Origin: Sphingomonas aquatilis
GTDB taxonomy: Bacteria; Pseudomonadota; Alphaproteobacteria; Sphingomonadales; Sphingomonadaceae
Direction: 5' to 3'
Assembly: GCF_014196115.1 (NCBI RefSeq)
Contig: NZ_JACIDB010000002.1
Location: 124,001 to 188,000, forward strand
Length of the DNA stretch: 64,000 nt
A program made the translations under genes and the position numbers. Below the pieces are notes generated by a model, which ran no database searches, was not told where the DNA came from, and saw nothing but the letters and a program-made list of their open reading frames with translations. Below, piece by piece: positions 1 to 7,685 of the stretch. Each line of letters opens with the position of its first letter. Within the stretch, counting starts at the first letter, position 1.

Positions 1-444
1 CACGGTGAGCGCCACCGGTTCGCGCCCGTCGGTCTCCCCCAGCCGGGGGGTGAGGGCGGCGACGATGCGGTGGCGCAGCAGCGTCGCGACGGCGGACACG
101 ACCAGCACGACGCCGAGCAACGTGGCGAGCAGATGCTGCGTCGCGGACGAATGCTCGCTCGCCTGGCCCAGCAGCAGTAGGGTGACGATCGTCGTCGGCA
201 CGCTGCCCATCGCCAGCCGGCGCACGATGCTCCAGTCTAGCGTGCCGCGCCAGCCGTGGACGGTGGTGCCCACCGTCTTGGTCGCCGCGGCATAGAGCAG
301 GTCGGTGCCGACCGCGGTCGCGGGATGGAAACCGAAGGCGAGCACCAGGATCGGCGTCATCAGCGATCCGCCACCCACCCCGGTCAGGCCGACGAGGACG
401 CCGACGAGCACGCCGGCGAGCGAATAGAGCGGTTCGATGGTCAT
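1..444 (-). CDS. TauE/SafE family sulfite exporter-like permease (3' part missing)
   Basis: Integral membrane protein of the TauE/SafE family, thought to export sulfite or other small sulfur-containing or organic anions. The start is the ATG read leftward from 444 (MTIEPLYSLAGVLVG...). It is followed by a glycine-rich hydrophobic segment with the family-typical GLTGVGGGSLMTPIL and then HPATAVGTDLLYAA, both characteristic of the first TauE repeat. The frame stays open for 148 codons to the window edge, so roughly the C-terminal half is not visible. The downstream partner is unknown. It starts 16 bases after the stop of the aminotransferase on the same strand, so the two may be co-transcribed. 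The family is clear; the substrate is not. Confidence 0.85.
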   Translation of the reverse strand, partial: MTIEPLYSLAGVLVGVLVGLTGVGGGSLMTPILVLAFGFHPATAVGTDLLYAAATKTVGTTVHGWRGTLDWSIVRRLAMGSVPTTIVTLLLLGQASEHSSATQHLLATLLGVVLVVSAVATLLRHRIVAALTPRLGETDGREPVALTV

Positions 445-460
445 GCGCGGCGGTCGCCGC

Positions 461-1684
461 TCAACCGGTTTTCTGGCCTGCGGACTGGCTGGGGGTGTTG
501 ACCCCCATGGATTGCAGGTAGCGCTTCACGTTGCGCGCCGCCTGGCGCAGTCGCTGTTCGTTTTCGACCAGGGCAATGCGCACGAAGCCTTCTCCATTTT
601 CGCCGTAGCCCACCCCTGGCGCAACCGCGACATGGGCGTGAGTCAGCAATTGTTTGGAGAACTCAAGGCTGCCTAAGTGCGCGACTGCGGGCGGCAGCGG
701 TGCCCAGGCGAACATGCTGGCGCGGGGGGACGGAATGTCCCAGCCGGCGCGGCCGAAGCTTTCGACCAGCACGTCGCGGCGCTTGTGGTAGAGTTGGCGG
801 TTCTTCTCGACGATGTCCTGCGGGCCGTTGAGCGCGGCGCAGGCGGCGGCCTGGATGGGCGTGAAGGCGCCATAGTCGAGGTACGACTTCACGCGTGTCA
901 TCGCCGCGATCAGCTTGGCGTTGCCGACCGCGAAGCCGATGCGCCAGCCGGCCATGCTGTAGGTCTTGCTGAGCGAGGTGAATTCGATCGCGACGTCCTT
1001 GGCGCCCTTCACCTGCAGGATCGAAGGGGTCGGATTGCCGTCGTAATAGAGTTCCGAATAAGCGAGGTCGCTGATGATCCAGACCTTGTTCTCGCGCGCC
1101 CAGGCGACCAGGCGTTCGTAGAAGGCAAGGTCGACCGCTTCGGCCGTCGGGTTGGACGGATAATTGACCACCAGCACCGACGGGCGCGGCACGGTGAAGG
1201 CCATCGCGCGCTCGAGGCTTTCGAAATAGGCCTCGTCGGGCGTGGTCGGCACCGCGCGGATCGTCGCGCCGGCGATGATGAAGCCGAAGGTGTGGATCGG
1301 GTAGGACGGGTTGGGCGCGAGGATGACGTCGCCGGGCGCGGTGATCGCGGTCGCGAGGCTGGCGAGGCCCTCCTTCGACCCCATCGTCACGACGACCTCG
1401 GTCTCGGGATCGAGATCGACGCCGAAGCGGCGGCCATAGTAATTCGCCTGCGCGCGGCGCAGGCCGGGAATGCCCTTCGACTGCGAATAGCCGTGCGCGT
1501 CGGGCTTTTTGGTCACCTCGATCAGCTTGTCGAGGACGTGCGGCGGCGGCGGCAGATCGGGATTACCCATGCCGAGATCGATGATGTCCTCGCCCGCCGC
1601 GCGCGCCGCGGCCCGCATGCCGTTGACTTCGGCGATGACATAGGGCGGCAGACGCTTGATGCGGTAGAATTCGTCGTCGGACAT
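461..1684 (-). CDS. alaC: PLP-dependent class I/II aminotransferase, AlaC-like
   Basis: Fold-type I pyridoxal-phosphate aminotransferase of 407 residues, close to the 412 of E. coli AlaC (glutamate-pyruvate aminotransferase). Visible marks are the N-terminal DLGMGNPDLPPP, the Asn-Pro of VVNYPSNPTAE, the Asp and Tyr of IISDLAYSELYYDG, the PLP lysine in SLSKTYSMAGWRIGFAVGN, and a C-terminal arginine region (GFVRIALVE). Such proteins are often annotated as LL-diaminopimelate aminotransferase, but the N-terminus and length fit the AlaC group better. The role is most likely alanine synthesis from pyruvate and glutamate, in the cytoplasm. The gene is followed closely by the TauE/SafE gene. The symbol is by family resemblance only. 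Confidence 0.8.
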   Translation of the reverse strand: MSDDEFYRIKRLPPYVIAEVNGMRAAARAAGEDIIDLGMGNPDLPPPPHVLDKLIEVTKKPDAHGYSQSKGIPGLRRAQANYYGRRFGVDLDPETEVVVTMGSKEGLASLATAITAPGDVILAPNPSYPIHTFGFIIAGATIRAVPTTPDEAYFESLERAMAFTVPRPSVLVVNYPSNPTAEAVDLAFYERLVAWARENKVWIISDLAYSELYYDGNPTPSILQVKGAKDVAIEFTSLSKTYSMAGWRIGFAVGNAKLIAAMTRVKSYLDYGAFTPIQAAACAALNGPQDIVEKNRQLYHKRRDVLVESFGRAGWDIPSPRASMFAWAPLPPAVAHLGSLEFSKQLLTHAHVAVAPGVGYGENGEGFVRIALVENEQRLRQAARNVKRYLQSMGVNTPSQSAGQKTG

Positions 1685-1751
1685 GGCTCACCTGATCGTG
1701 GACGCCACGACCCTAACGCGCAGGCGCGGGTTTCACCACTTCAATCGGGCG

Positions 1752-2930
1752 TCACCCGTCGGGTTCGCCCGGTTGTGCGACGATGACGCGGTTCTTGCCC
1801 GCGCGCTTGGCGGCGTAGAGCGCGGCGTCGGCGGCGCGCATCGCGGCGCGCGGATCGCTTTCCAGCGGCGCGAGGCCGATCGAAACGGTGATGCAGCCGA
1901 TCGACGTGCCCGTTTCCGAATTGACGAAGCTGCGCATTTCCAGCCCCTCGCGCATCCCTTCGAGCAAGGGGCGCGCGCCGTCGATCGCCATGCCGGGGAA
2001 CAGGCAGGCGAATTCCTCGCCGCCGTGCCGCGCCACCACCGCCTTGTCACCGAGCGCGGTCTTGAGGTGGCGCGCGACGACCTTCAGCACGCGGTCGCCC
2101 GCCTCATGGCCGTGGATATCGTTGATCCGCTTGAAATCGTCGATGTCGCAGAGCGCGACGCAGCGCGGCTCCGCCCCGGTCTCGCGGGCGAGCCGGGCAT
2201 CGAAGCTGCGGCGGTTGGGCAGGCGGGTCAGATGGTCCTGCTCGGCGGTGCGGCGTGCGGCGTTGAGCCGGCTGCGCAGCCGCGTCGTCTCGCGCTCCAT
2301 CGTGTCGAGCTGGTGCGCGAGGTCGCGCGTCGCGTCGACGGCGGCAGTGGTGAGCATCACCAGCCGCCCGAGCGATGCGCAGGGATCGGCCGCCATTTCC
2401 TGCATCGTGCCGCCCAGCGCAGCTTCATAGGCGCGCGCCGAATCGCTCGACCGGCCGAGGAGCCGACTGTTTTCGAGCATCGCCGCCTGGAGCGTGTCGC
2501 CGAGATCGGCGAGCGTCGCGGCATGGTTGCGCTCGGCGAGCGCCTGCGTCGGCAGTCGGTCGAGAAAGGCGGGCGACACGGTCTCGCCGGTGCGGACCCG
2601 CGCGTCGATCGCCTCGGCCAGCGCGGGATCGTCGCCGATCGCATAGCTGCGCGCGATCAGCAGATGGTCCGGACTGGGGTCGAGATCGTGCGTGTGGAGG
2701 AAGGCGACGATCCGATCGATCAGCTCGTGATTGGCGGTGCGGCGCATCATCGCGACCGCGCCGTCGCGGTCACCGGCTGCGCCGCCCGGCGCGTTGCTGC
2801 GCGGGGGCAGCGCCGCGGAGGCGGAGGGAGCGGCAGCGGCCGGTGCGGATGCGCGTGCGGGGGGCGTGTCCAGCCCCTTCCACCACGAGGCGAGGCGCGG
2901 CAGCCGCGCCGCATTGCTACTGTGCGGCAT
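1752..2930 (-). CDS. GGDEF-domain diguanylate cyclase
   Basis: Predicted to make cyclic di-GMP from two GTP. It has 392 residues. The N-terminal 60 are low-complexity Ala/Pro; residues 60-210 are probably a helical sensory part without membrane segments; a short helix (210-232) leads into the GGDEF domain. The domain starts at DHLTRLPNRR (232-241), has the metal and guanine residues in CDIDDFKRIND, and an active-site GGEEF at 303-307. There is no RxxD inhibitory site at the usual place before the active site (that stretch reads GDKA), so classical product inhibition is not expected. Its ATG overlaps the stop of the HD-GYP gene by one base (TGATG), so synthesis and breakdown enzymes are translationally coupled. 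No receiver or PAS domain is evident. Confidence 0.92.
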   Translation of the reverse strand: MPHSSNAARLPRLASWWKGLDTPPARASAPAAAAPSASAALPPRSNAPGGAAGDRDGAVAMMRRTANHELIDRIVAFLHTHDLDPSPDHLLIARSYAIGDDPALAEAIDARVRTGETVSPAFLDRLPTQALAERNHAATLADLGDTLQAAMLENSRLLGRSSDSARAYEAALGGTMQEMAADPCASLGRLVMLTTAAVDATRDLAHQLDTMERETTRLRSRLNAARRTAEQDHLTRLPNRRSFDARLARETGAEPRCVALCDIDDFKRINDIHGHEAGDRVLKVVARHLKTALGDKAVVARHGGEEFACLFPGMAIDGARPLLEGMREGLEMRSFVNSETGTSIGCITVSIGLAPLESDPRAAMRAADAALYAAKRAGKNRVIVAQPGEPDG

Positions 2931-4174
2931 CAGCGACCCCCCGCCGCGCGTAGCAGGGGCGCCTCATGCGGCTGGATGCCGGCCTGGACGTCGGCGAGCA
3001 GCGCGGGCCAGCGATCCGGGAACCAATAGTCGCCGCGTTCGCGCCGCAGCACCGGATCCTGCGTCGTGTCGACGTCCTCGATCCCCAGGAAGCGTGAATC
3101 GGGCACGTGGTAGAAGGTGCGGACCAGCGGCGCATAGGGGTCGGCGCTGCCGTCGAGCACGATGCCGAGCCGGTTGGAATTGAGCCGCACCAGTGCGTGC
3201 AGCGGCTGGATGCCGAGGTTAACGATGAAGGCGTCGAGCAGGTCGGGGTCGAAATGCCCCTCCCATTCCAGCATCCGCGCCAGCGCCTCGTGCGGCGACC
3301 AGGGACGCTTGTAGGGGCGGACCGAGGTGACCGCGTCATAGACGTCGCAGAACGCGGCGATGCGCGCGTGCAGGCTGATCTGGTCGCCCTTCAGCCGTTC
3401 GGGATAGCCGCTGCCGTCGAGCCGTTCGTGGTGGTGCAGGCAGACGTCGAGCGCGATGCGGGACGCGGTGGCGTCCTTGCGCAGCATCGCATGCCCCTCC
3501 GACGGGTGGCGGCGCATCACCAGCCATTCGTCCTGACCGAGCTGCCCCGCCTTGTCGAGGATCGTCGTGGGGGTCGCCACCTTGCCGATATCGTGCAGCA
3601 GCCCCGCAGCGCCGATCTCGCGCACCTCGGCCTCCGGCAGGCCGAGATGGAGCGCGAGGTCGACCATCAGCGCACAGACCGCGATCGAGTGCAGATAGGT
3701 GTATTCGTTGTTCATCTTGAGGCGCGTGACCTTGACGAACGCCGCGCGGTCGCGCTGCAACGCGACCGAAATGTCGTCGACCACCGGGGTCACGGCCTCC
3801 AGATCGATCGCGCGGCCCAGGCGCGCTTCCTGGAACATGGCGATGACATGTTCCTTCGACCGGTCGATCGTCTGCGTCAGGTCGTCGGGCTGCGGCCCGC
3901 TGCGCCGCTTGCGGCGTTCGACCGGCAAGGGCGCGACCACGGCGGGCGCTTCGACCTGGCGACGGCGTTCGGCCTCGGGGATCACGGTGACGCCGCGCCC
4001 CTTGGTGGTGTCGATCGTGACATGCTGGATCGCCGACGAGCGCAGCCGGTCCAGTTCGGCCTCGGTCTTGATCAGGAAGCTGCGGCGCCAGAACGGATTG
4101 TCGATCCATGCCCCTTCCATGGCATCGACATACATGCCCACCTGGACCTCGCGCGTGGCAACGCGGATCAGCAT
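2930..4174 (-). CDS. HD-GYP cyclic di-GMP phosphodiesterase with DUF3391 N-terminus
   Basis: Predicted to hydrolyse cyclic di-GMP. It has 414 residues. Residues 1-70 match DUF3391 (MLIRVATREVQVGMYVDAMEG, then FLIKTEAELDRL). A linker rich in Arg and Pro follows, then the HD-GYP domain with HSIAVCALM near 162, the HDIGK metal motif at 194-198, the second histidines in RRHPSEGH and LHHHERLDGSGYP (248-258), and CDVYDAVTSVRPYKRP. All metal-binding residues appear intact. It is the first gene of a two-gene unit with the GGDEF cyclase and is divergent from phaC across a 219-base gap, which suggests but does not prove a link between c-di-GMP level and carbon storage. Confidence 0.93.
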   Translation of the reverse strand: MLIRVATREVQVGMYVDAMEGAWIDNPFWRRSFLIKTEAELDRLRSSAIQHVTIDTTKGRGVTVIPEAERRRQVEAPAVVAPLPVERRKRRSGPQPDDLTQTIDRSKEHVIAMFQEARLGRAIDLEAVTPVVDDISVALQRDRAAFVKVTRLKMNNEYTYLHSIAVCALMVDLALHLGLPEAEVREIGAAGLLHDIGKVATPTTILDKAGQLGQDEWLVMRRHPSEGHAMLRKDATASRIALDVCLHHHERLDGSGYPERLKGDQISLHARIAAFCDVYDAVTSVRPYKRPWSPHEALARMLEWEGHFDPDLLDAFIVNLGIQPLHALVRLNSNRLGIVLDGSADPYAPLVRTFYHVPDSRFLGIEDVDTTQDPVLRRERGDYWFPDRWPALLADVQAGIQPHEAPLLRAAGGR

Positions 4175-4209
4175 GACGGCGTCTCTCTATGCGGGGTGAT
4201 GTGAATGCT

Positions 4210-4219
4210 GTTCATGAAC
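4210..4219. promoter_or_regulatory. 10-bp perfect palindrome in the HD-GYP / phaC divergent region
   Basis: GTTCATGAAC lies 36 bases upstream of the HD-GYP start and about 175 bases upstream of phaC. It is short enough to occur by chance and no regulator can be named. It is recorded because the intergenic region must hold promoters for both directions. Confidence 0.2.
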
Positions 4220-4393
4220 CCGCAAATGCGCCCCGGTGCTTTACGATTGGTTGTAAACCGACCCATTCTGGCGGTCGGGGCGCCAGTTTGAGTGATTTGC
4301 TTCGGAACCCAGATCGACGGACGGCCACACGACGATCGCGGTTCCCACCATCGGCCGCCGCCGCTACGGTCACCGCGATAAGAAGAGGATGCC

Positions 4394-6166
4394 ATGGCCG
4401 ATCCCAAGACCGATTCGTCCGACGCGCCGCGCAGCGCTTATGGCACCGGAGCGGCGCCGGACCTTGCCGATCTGCAGCATTGGACCTGGGTGATGGGCCG
4501 CGCGCAGCAGATGATGATGGAACAGGGCATCGGCGTGTTCGCGGCGGGTGCGGCCGGGCCGGGCACCCCCGTATCGGCCGAGGGCCAGAGCCGGCTGGCG
4601 CAGCAGGTGCAGGATTATTGGGCGGACAATCTGGCGCTGTGGCAGCGCTTCGTCGATCCCGCCGCCGCGCCGCCACCCCCGCCGCAATCGGAGGGCGATG
4701 CCCGCGACAAGCGCTTCAAGGCGGCGGCATGGCGCGAGGACCCGTGGTTCGACTGGATCCGCCGCAGCTACAATCTGATCGCCGACCATCTGCTGCGCGG
4801 CGTGGAGGCGCTGGAGGGTGTGCCCGACAAGCAGCGCGAGCAGCTGCGCTTCGCCGCGCGCGGGCTGGTCGATGCGATGAGCCCGTCGAACTTCGCGCTG
4901 ACCAATCCCGAAGTGGTCGCCAGGACGATCGAGACCAAGGGCCAGAACCTGCTCGACGGCATGAAACACATGCTCGCCGACATCGGCAAGGGGCAGCTGA
5001 CCCACACCAGCGACGGCGCGTTCGAGGTGGGGCGCAATCTGGCGATGACGCCGGGCAAGGTGGTGAAGCGCACCGCCTTGTACGAGCTGATCCAGTACAC
5101 GCCGACGACACCGGACGTGCTGGCGACGCCGCTGGTGATCTTTCCGCCCTGGATCAACCGCTATTACATCCTCGATCTGACGCCCGAGAAAAGCTTCATC
5201 CGCTGGGCGGTGGAGCAGGGCATCACCGTCTTCATGGTATCCTGGAAGTCGGCGGATGCGTCGATGAAGGACGTGATCTGGGACGATTACGTCACCGCGC
5301 AGGTCGATGCGATCGACACGATCCGGGCACTGCTCGACGTGCCGGCGGTGCATACGATCGGTTATTGCGTCGCGGGCACGACGCTGGCGGCGACGCTGGC
5401 GCTGCTCGCCGCGCGGGGGCAAGCGGACACGGTGGCGAGCGCCACCTTCTTCACCGCGCAGGTCGATTTCTCCGCGGCGGGCGAATTGCAGAATTTCGTG
5501 ACCGACGATCAGCTGGCGGTGATCGGCACGCTGTCGCCGCAGGGGTTCCTCGACGGGCGCTATCTGGCGGCGACGTTCAACCTGCTGCGCGGGCGCGACC
5601 TGATCTGGAATTACGTCACCAACAATTATCTGCTCGGCGCGGACTATATGCCGTTCGACCTGCTCCACTGGAACGGCGACACGACCAACCTGCCGGCGAA
5701 ATGGCATTTGTCGTACCTGACCGATCTGTACCGCGACAATCTGCTGGTGCAGCCGGGCGCGATGTCGGTGGCGGGCGAGGCGCTGGACCTCACCCGCGTG
5801 ACGACGCCCGCCTATGTGCAGGCGGGGCGCGAGGACCATATCGCGCCGGCGGAGAGCGTGTGGAAGATCACGCATCTGTTCCAGGGACCGCTACGCTTCG
5901 TGCTCGCGGGATCGGGCCATATCGCGGGCGTGGTCAATCCCCCGGCCGCGGGCAAATACCAATATTGGACGAACGATGCCGCCGCGGACTCGCTCGCCGA
6001 TTTCGTGGCGGGCGCGACCGAGACGAAGGGCAGCTGGTGGCCGGACTGGCTCGCGTGGCTGCGAACCCTGTCGTCCGACATGGTGCCGGCAGAGGGCGCG
6101 CGGCAACCCGGAGGCGGCGCGCTGGCGGCGCTCTGCGATGCGCCTGGCGAGTATGTCAAAGCCTGA
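4394..6166 (+). CDS. phaC: class I poly(R)-hydroxyalkanoate synthase
   Basis: Polymerises 3-hydroxyacyl-CoA into polyhydroxyalkanoate at the granule surface. At 590 residues it is the length of class I synthases, which need no PhaE/PhaR subunit. The N-terminal part (1-230) is the granule/dimer region. The alpha/beta hydrolase core carries the lipase-like box GYCVAG with Cys325 as nucleophile, and the expected Asp481 (AGREDHIAP) and His509 (SGHIAG) complete the triad. Other family marks are FPPWINRYYILDL and NNYLLG. The ATG is preceded by AAGAGG seven bases away. The phasin gene follows with a 94-base gap. The acetoacetyl-CoA reductase gene lies about 16 kb further on; no phaA thiolase is in the window. 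Confidence 0.97.
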   Translation: MADPKTDSSDAPRSAYGTGAAPDLADLQHWTWVMGRAQQMMMEQGIGVFAAGAAGPGTPVSAEGQSRLAQQVQDYWADNLALWQRFVDPAAAPPPPPQSEGDARDKRFKAAAWREDPWFDWIRRSYNLIADHLLRGVEALEGVPDKQREQLRFAARGLVDAMSPSNFALTNPEVVARTIETKGQNLLDGMKHMLADIGKGQLTHTSDGAFEVGRNLAMTPGKVVKRTALYELIQYTPTTPDVLATPLVIFPPWINRYYILDLTPEKSFIRWAVEQGITVFMVSWKSADASMKDVIWDDYVTAQVDAIDTIRALLDVPAVHTIGYCVAGTTLAATLALLAARGQADTVASATFFTAQVDFSAAGELQNFVTDDQLAVIGTLSPQGFLDGRYLAATFNLLRGRDLIWNYVTNNYLLGADYMPFDLLHWNGDTTNLPAKWHLSYLTDLYRDNLLVQPGAMSVAGEALDLTRVTTPAYVQAGREDHIAPAESVWKITHLFQGPLRFVLAGSGHIAGVVNPPAAGKYQYWTNDAAADSLADFVAGATETKGSWWPDWLAWLRTLSSDMVPAEGARQPGGGALAALCDAPGEYVKA

Positions 6167-6177
6167 GAACGTTCTCA
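6164..6177. promoter_or_regulatory. 14-bp perfect palindrome overlapping the phaC stop codon
   Basis: TGAGAACGTTCTCA is a perfect palindrome that begins with the TGA of phaC. It has no poly-T tail and no loop, so it is unlikely to be a terminator. A dimeric regulator site is possible. No known operator is matched with confidence. Confidence 0.3.
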
Positions 6178-6241
6178 TGTTGCAGCGCACAAAAATGCGC
6201 TTGACGTAGCGTCGCCGCTCCCTATTTGTGCGTTGCAGCAT
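6177..6241 (+). promoter_or_regulatory. phasin promoter with inverted TGCAGCGCACAA-type operator arms (PhaR-like)
   Basis: Two 20-bp arms, 6177-6196 and 6222-6241, are inverted copies matching at 16 of 20 positions (core TTGTGCG-TGCA). Between and over them lies a plausible sigma-70 promoter: TTGACG at 6201-6206 and TATTTG at 6223-6228, 16 bases apart, so the right arm overlaps the -10 box. TGC/GCA-rich sites of this kind in front of phasin genes are the known targets of the repressor PhaR in alphaproteobacteria, which leaves DNA when PHA granules form. The assignment to PhaR is an inference from position and base pattern. Confidence 0.55.
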
Positions 6242-6260
6242 AATAGCTGGAGTAGGAGCC

Positions 6261-7073
6261 GTGGACGATACCGCCCCCAAGCCGCCGGTAAAGCCTGCCA
6301 AGGTCGCCCGTCGTCCGGAGCGTCCCATCGCCACGCCGCCGCAATCGTCTGTCAAGCCGTCGCTGCCCAAGTCCAAGGTCGCCAAGAAGAGCGTCCCGGC
6401 CGTGCCGCTCGCGACAAAGCCGACGGCCGCCGACATCGTTCCGCCGCTCGCGTCGATCGTGCCCGCTTCGGTCGTGCCCGACGTGGCTATCGAGGCGGCG
6501 CCGGTGACGCGCGAGCCTGCTCCCGATCTGCCGGTCGCGCCGACTGCGGCCGCGCGACCACCCGTCGTCCCCACCACCGACCCGATCGCTGCGGCAACGA
6601 CCGCGCCGATCGCCCCCTACGCAGCGAAGGAAGTCATCATGGAAACGATCGAAACCGTCACCGCCAAGACCCAGACCGCGTTCGCCGACGCGACCGAGCG
6701 CGCCAAGGGTGCGGTCGAAAAGAGCCAGAAGATGTTCGAAGACGCGAACGAATTCGGCAAGGGCAACATCGAGGCGATGGTCGAATCGTCGAAGATCGCG
6801 GTGCGCGGTCTCGAAGCGCTCGGCCAGGACGCCGCCGCCTTCGCCAAGAAGTCGTTCGAAGAGGCGACCGCCGCCGCCAAGACGATGACCAGCGTCAAGT
6901 CGCCGACCGACTTCTTCAAGCTCCAGTCGGACTATGCCCGTTCGGCGTTCGACGCGATGGTGCAGCAGACCTCGCGCAACACCGAAGCCATGCTGAAGCT
7001 GGCCGGTGAAGTGGCGCAGCCGCTGTCGAACCGCGTGGCGCTCGCCGCGGAAAAGATGAAGGTCGTCGCGTAA
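6261..7073 (+). CDS. phaP: phasin family protein with Pro/Ala-rich N-terminal extension
   Basis: Granule-surface protein that coats PHA inclusions. The C-terminal 145 residues are a typical phasin helix bundle (FADATERAKGAVEKSQ, NIEAMVESSKIAVRGLEALGQ, DFFKLQSDYARSAFD). The first ~125 residues are disordered and rich in Pro, Ala, Lys and Arg (KPPVKPAKVARRPERP), like histone-tail-type nucleoid-binding regions. The long form would start at GTG 6261, just after GGAG. An internal ATG at 6639 has an excellent AAGGAAG ribosome site five bases upstream and would give the bare phasin, so two products are possible. It lies directly after phaC and is followed by a strong terminator. Confidence 0.88.
   Translation: MDDTAPKPPVKPAKVARRPERPIATPPQSSVKPSLPKSKVAKKSVPAVPLATKPTAADIVPPLASIVPASVVPDVAIEAAPVTREPAPDLPVAPTAAARPPVVPTTDPIAAATTAPIAPYAAKEVIMETIETVTAKTQTAFADATERAKGAVEKSQKMFEDANEFGKGNIEAMVESSKIAVRGLEALGQDAAAFAKKSFEEATAAAKTMTSVKSPTDFFKLQSDYARSAFDAMVQQTSRNTEAMLKLAGEVAQPLSNRVALAAEKMKVVA
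6626..6641 (+). promoter_or_regulatory. internal ribosome-binding site and ATG inside the phasin gene
   Basis: GAAGGAAG (6626-6633), five spacer bases and ATG (6639-6641) form a better initiation site than the upstream GTG. The protein from this ATG begins METIETVTAKTQ and is exactly the conserved phasin domain without the Pro/Ala-rich extension. Confidence 0.55.
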
Positions 7074-7090
7074 CCTGACGCAATGGACCG

Positions 7091-7127
7091 AAGAGGGGGC
7101 GGCCGCAGCGATGCGGTCGCCCCTTTT
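7091..7127 (+). terminator. rho-independent terminator of the phasin gene
   Basis: An 11-bp GC-rich stem with one mismatch (GGGGCGGCCGC at 7096-7106 with GCGGTCGCCCC at 7113-7123), a six-base loop and TTTT directly after. Confidence 0.85.
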
Positions 7128-7211
7128 CGTTGGAAGGTGGGCCGGGTGCCGTCAACTTTTGCGCGACCCCCTTGCCCCGGGCATGCCCGATGCCATATTT
7201 TCGCGATCCAC

Positions 7212-7574
7212 ATGATAGTTGAACCGATCACCATGGCCGAACGCCGCGACGACGGAACGGATGACGGCAACGACGGCGGCGCCGGCACGGGCCTCGCCAC
7301 CAAGACGCGCACGCGCACCAAGCAGCCGACGCCCTATCGCGTCCTGATGCTGAACGACGATTACACGCCGATGGAATTCGTCGTGCTGTGCCTGCAACGC
7401 TTCTTCCGCATGAACATGGAAGAGGCGACGCGGGTGATGCTGCACGTCCACCAGAAGGGCGTCGGGGTGTGCGGGGTCTTCTCCTATGAGGTGGCGGAGA
7501 CCAAGGTCGGGCAGGTCATCGACTTCGCCCGGCAGAACCAGCACCCGTTGCAATGCACGCTGGAGAAGGCCTGA
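7212..7574 (+). CDS. clpS: ATP-dependent Clp protease adaptor ClpS
   Basis: Adaptor that delivers N-end-rule substrates to ClpAP. The flexible N-terminus (Asp/Gly/Thr-rich, then KTRTRTKQ) is followed by the conserved domain: [20 protein letters not shown], where the Asn-Asp-Asp pocket binds the N-degron, then [29 protein letters not shown]. The ATG at 7212 gives 120 residues; an ATG at 7233 is an alternative that changes only the tail, and neither has a clear Shine-Dalgarno sequence. clpA often lies next to clpS in this class but does not follow here. The next gene is convergent. Confidence 0.95.
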   Translation: MIVEPITMAERRDDGTDDGNDGGAGTGLATKTRTRTKQPTPYRVLMLNDDYTPMEFVVLCLQRFFRMNMEEATRVMLHVHQKGVGVCGVFSYEVAETKVGQVIDFARQNQHPLQCTLEKA

Positions 7575-7579
7575 TCGCA

Positions 7580-7624
7580 GGTTTGCGCTCGCGCTAAGGC
7601 GCGACGACGGTTCGCGCGCAAACC
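7580..7624. repeat. hairpin between convergent clpS and the Crp/Fnr gene
   Basis: GGTTTGCGC (7580-7588) and GCGCAAACC (7616-7624) are a perfect 9-bp inverted pair around a GC-rich, partly self-complementary centre. With no T-run on either side, it is only a possible bidirectional transcription stop. Confidence 0.4.
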
Positions 7625-7685
7625 GACATCCTTCATCGTCGGCATCCCGGCGGAGGCAGAGATGTCGCAGCCGCGCTGGCTCGAC

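Noticed and set aside
3107..4204. 365-codon plus-strand frame opposite the HD-GYP gene
   Set aside because: Shadow of the minus-strand gene, with repeated Val/Glu/Asp/Arg typical of reverse-complement GC-rich codons.
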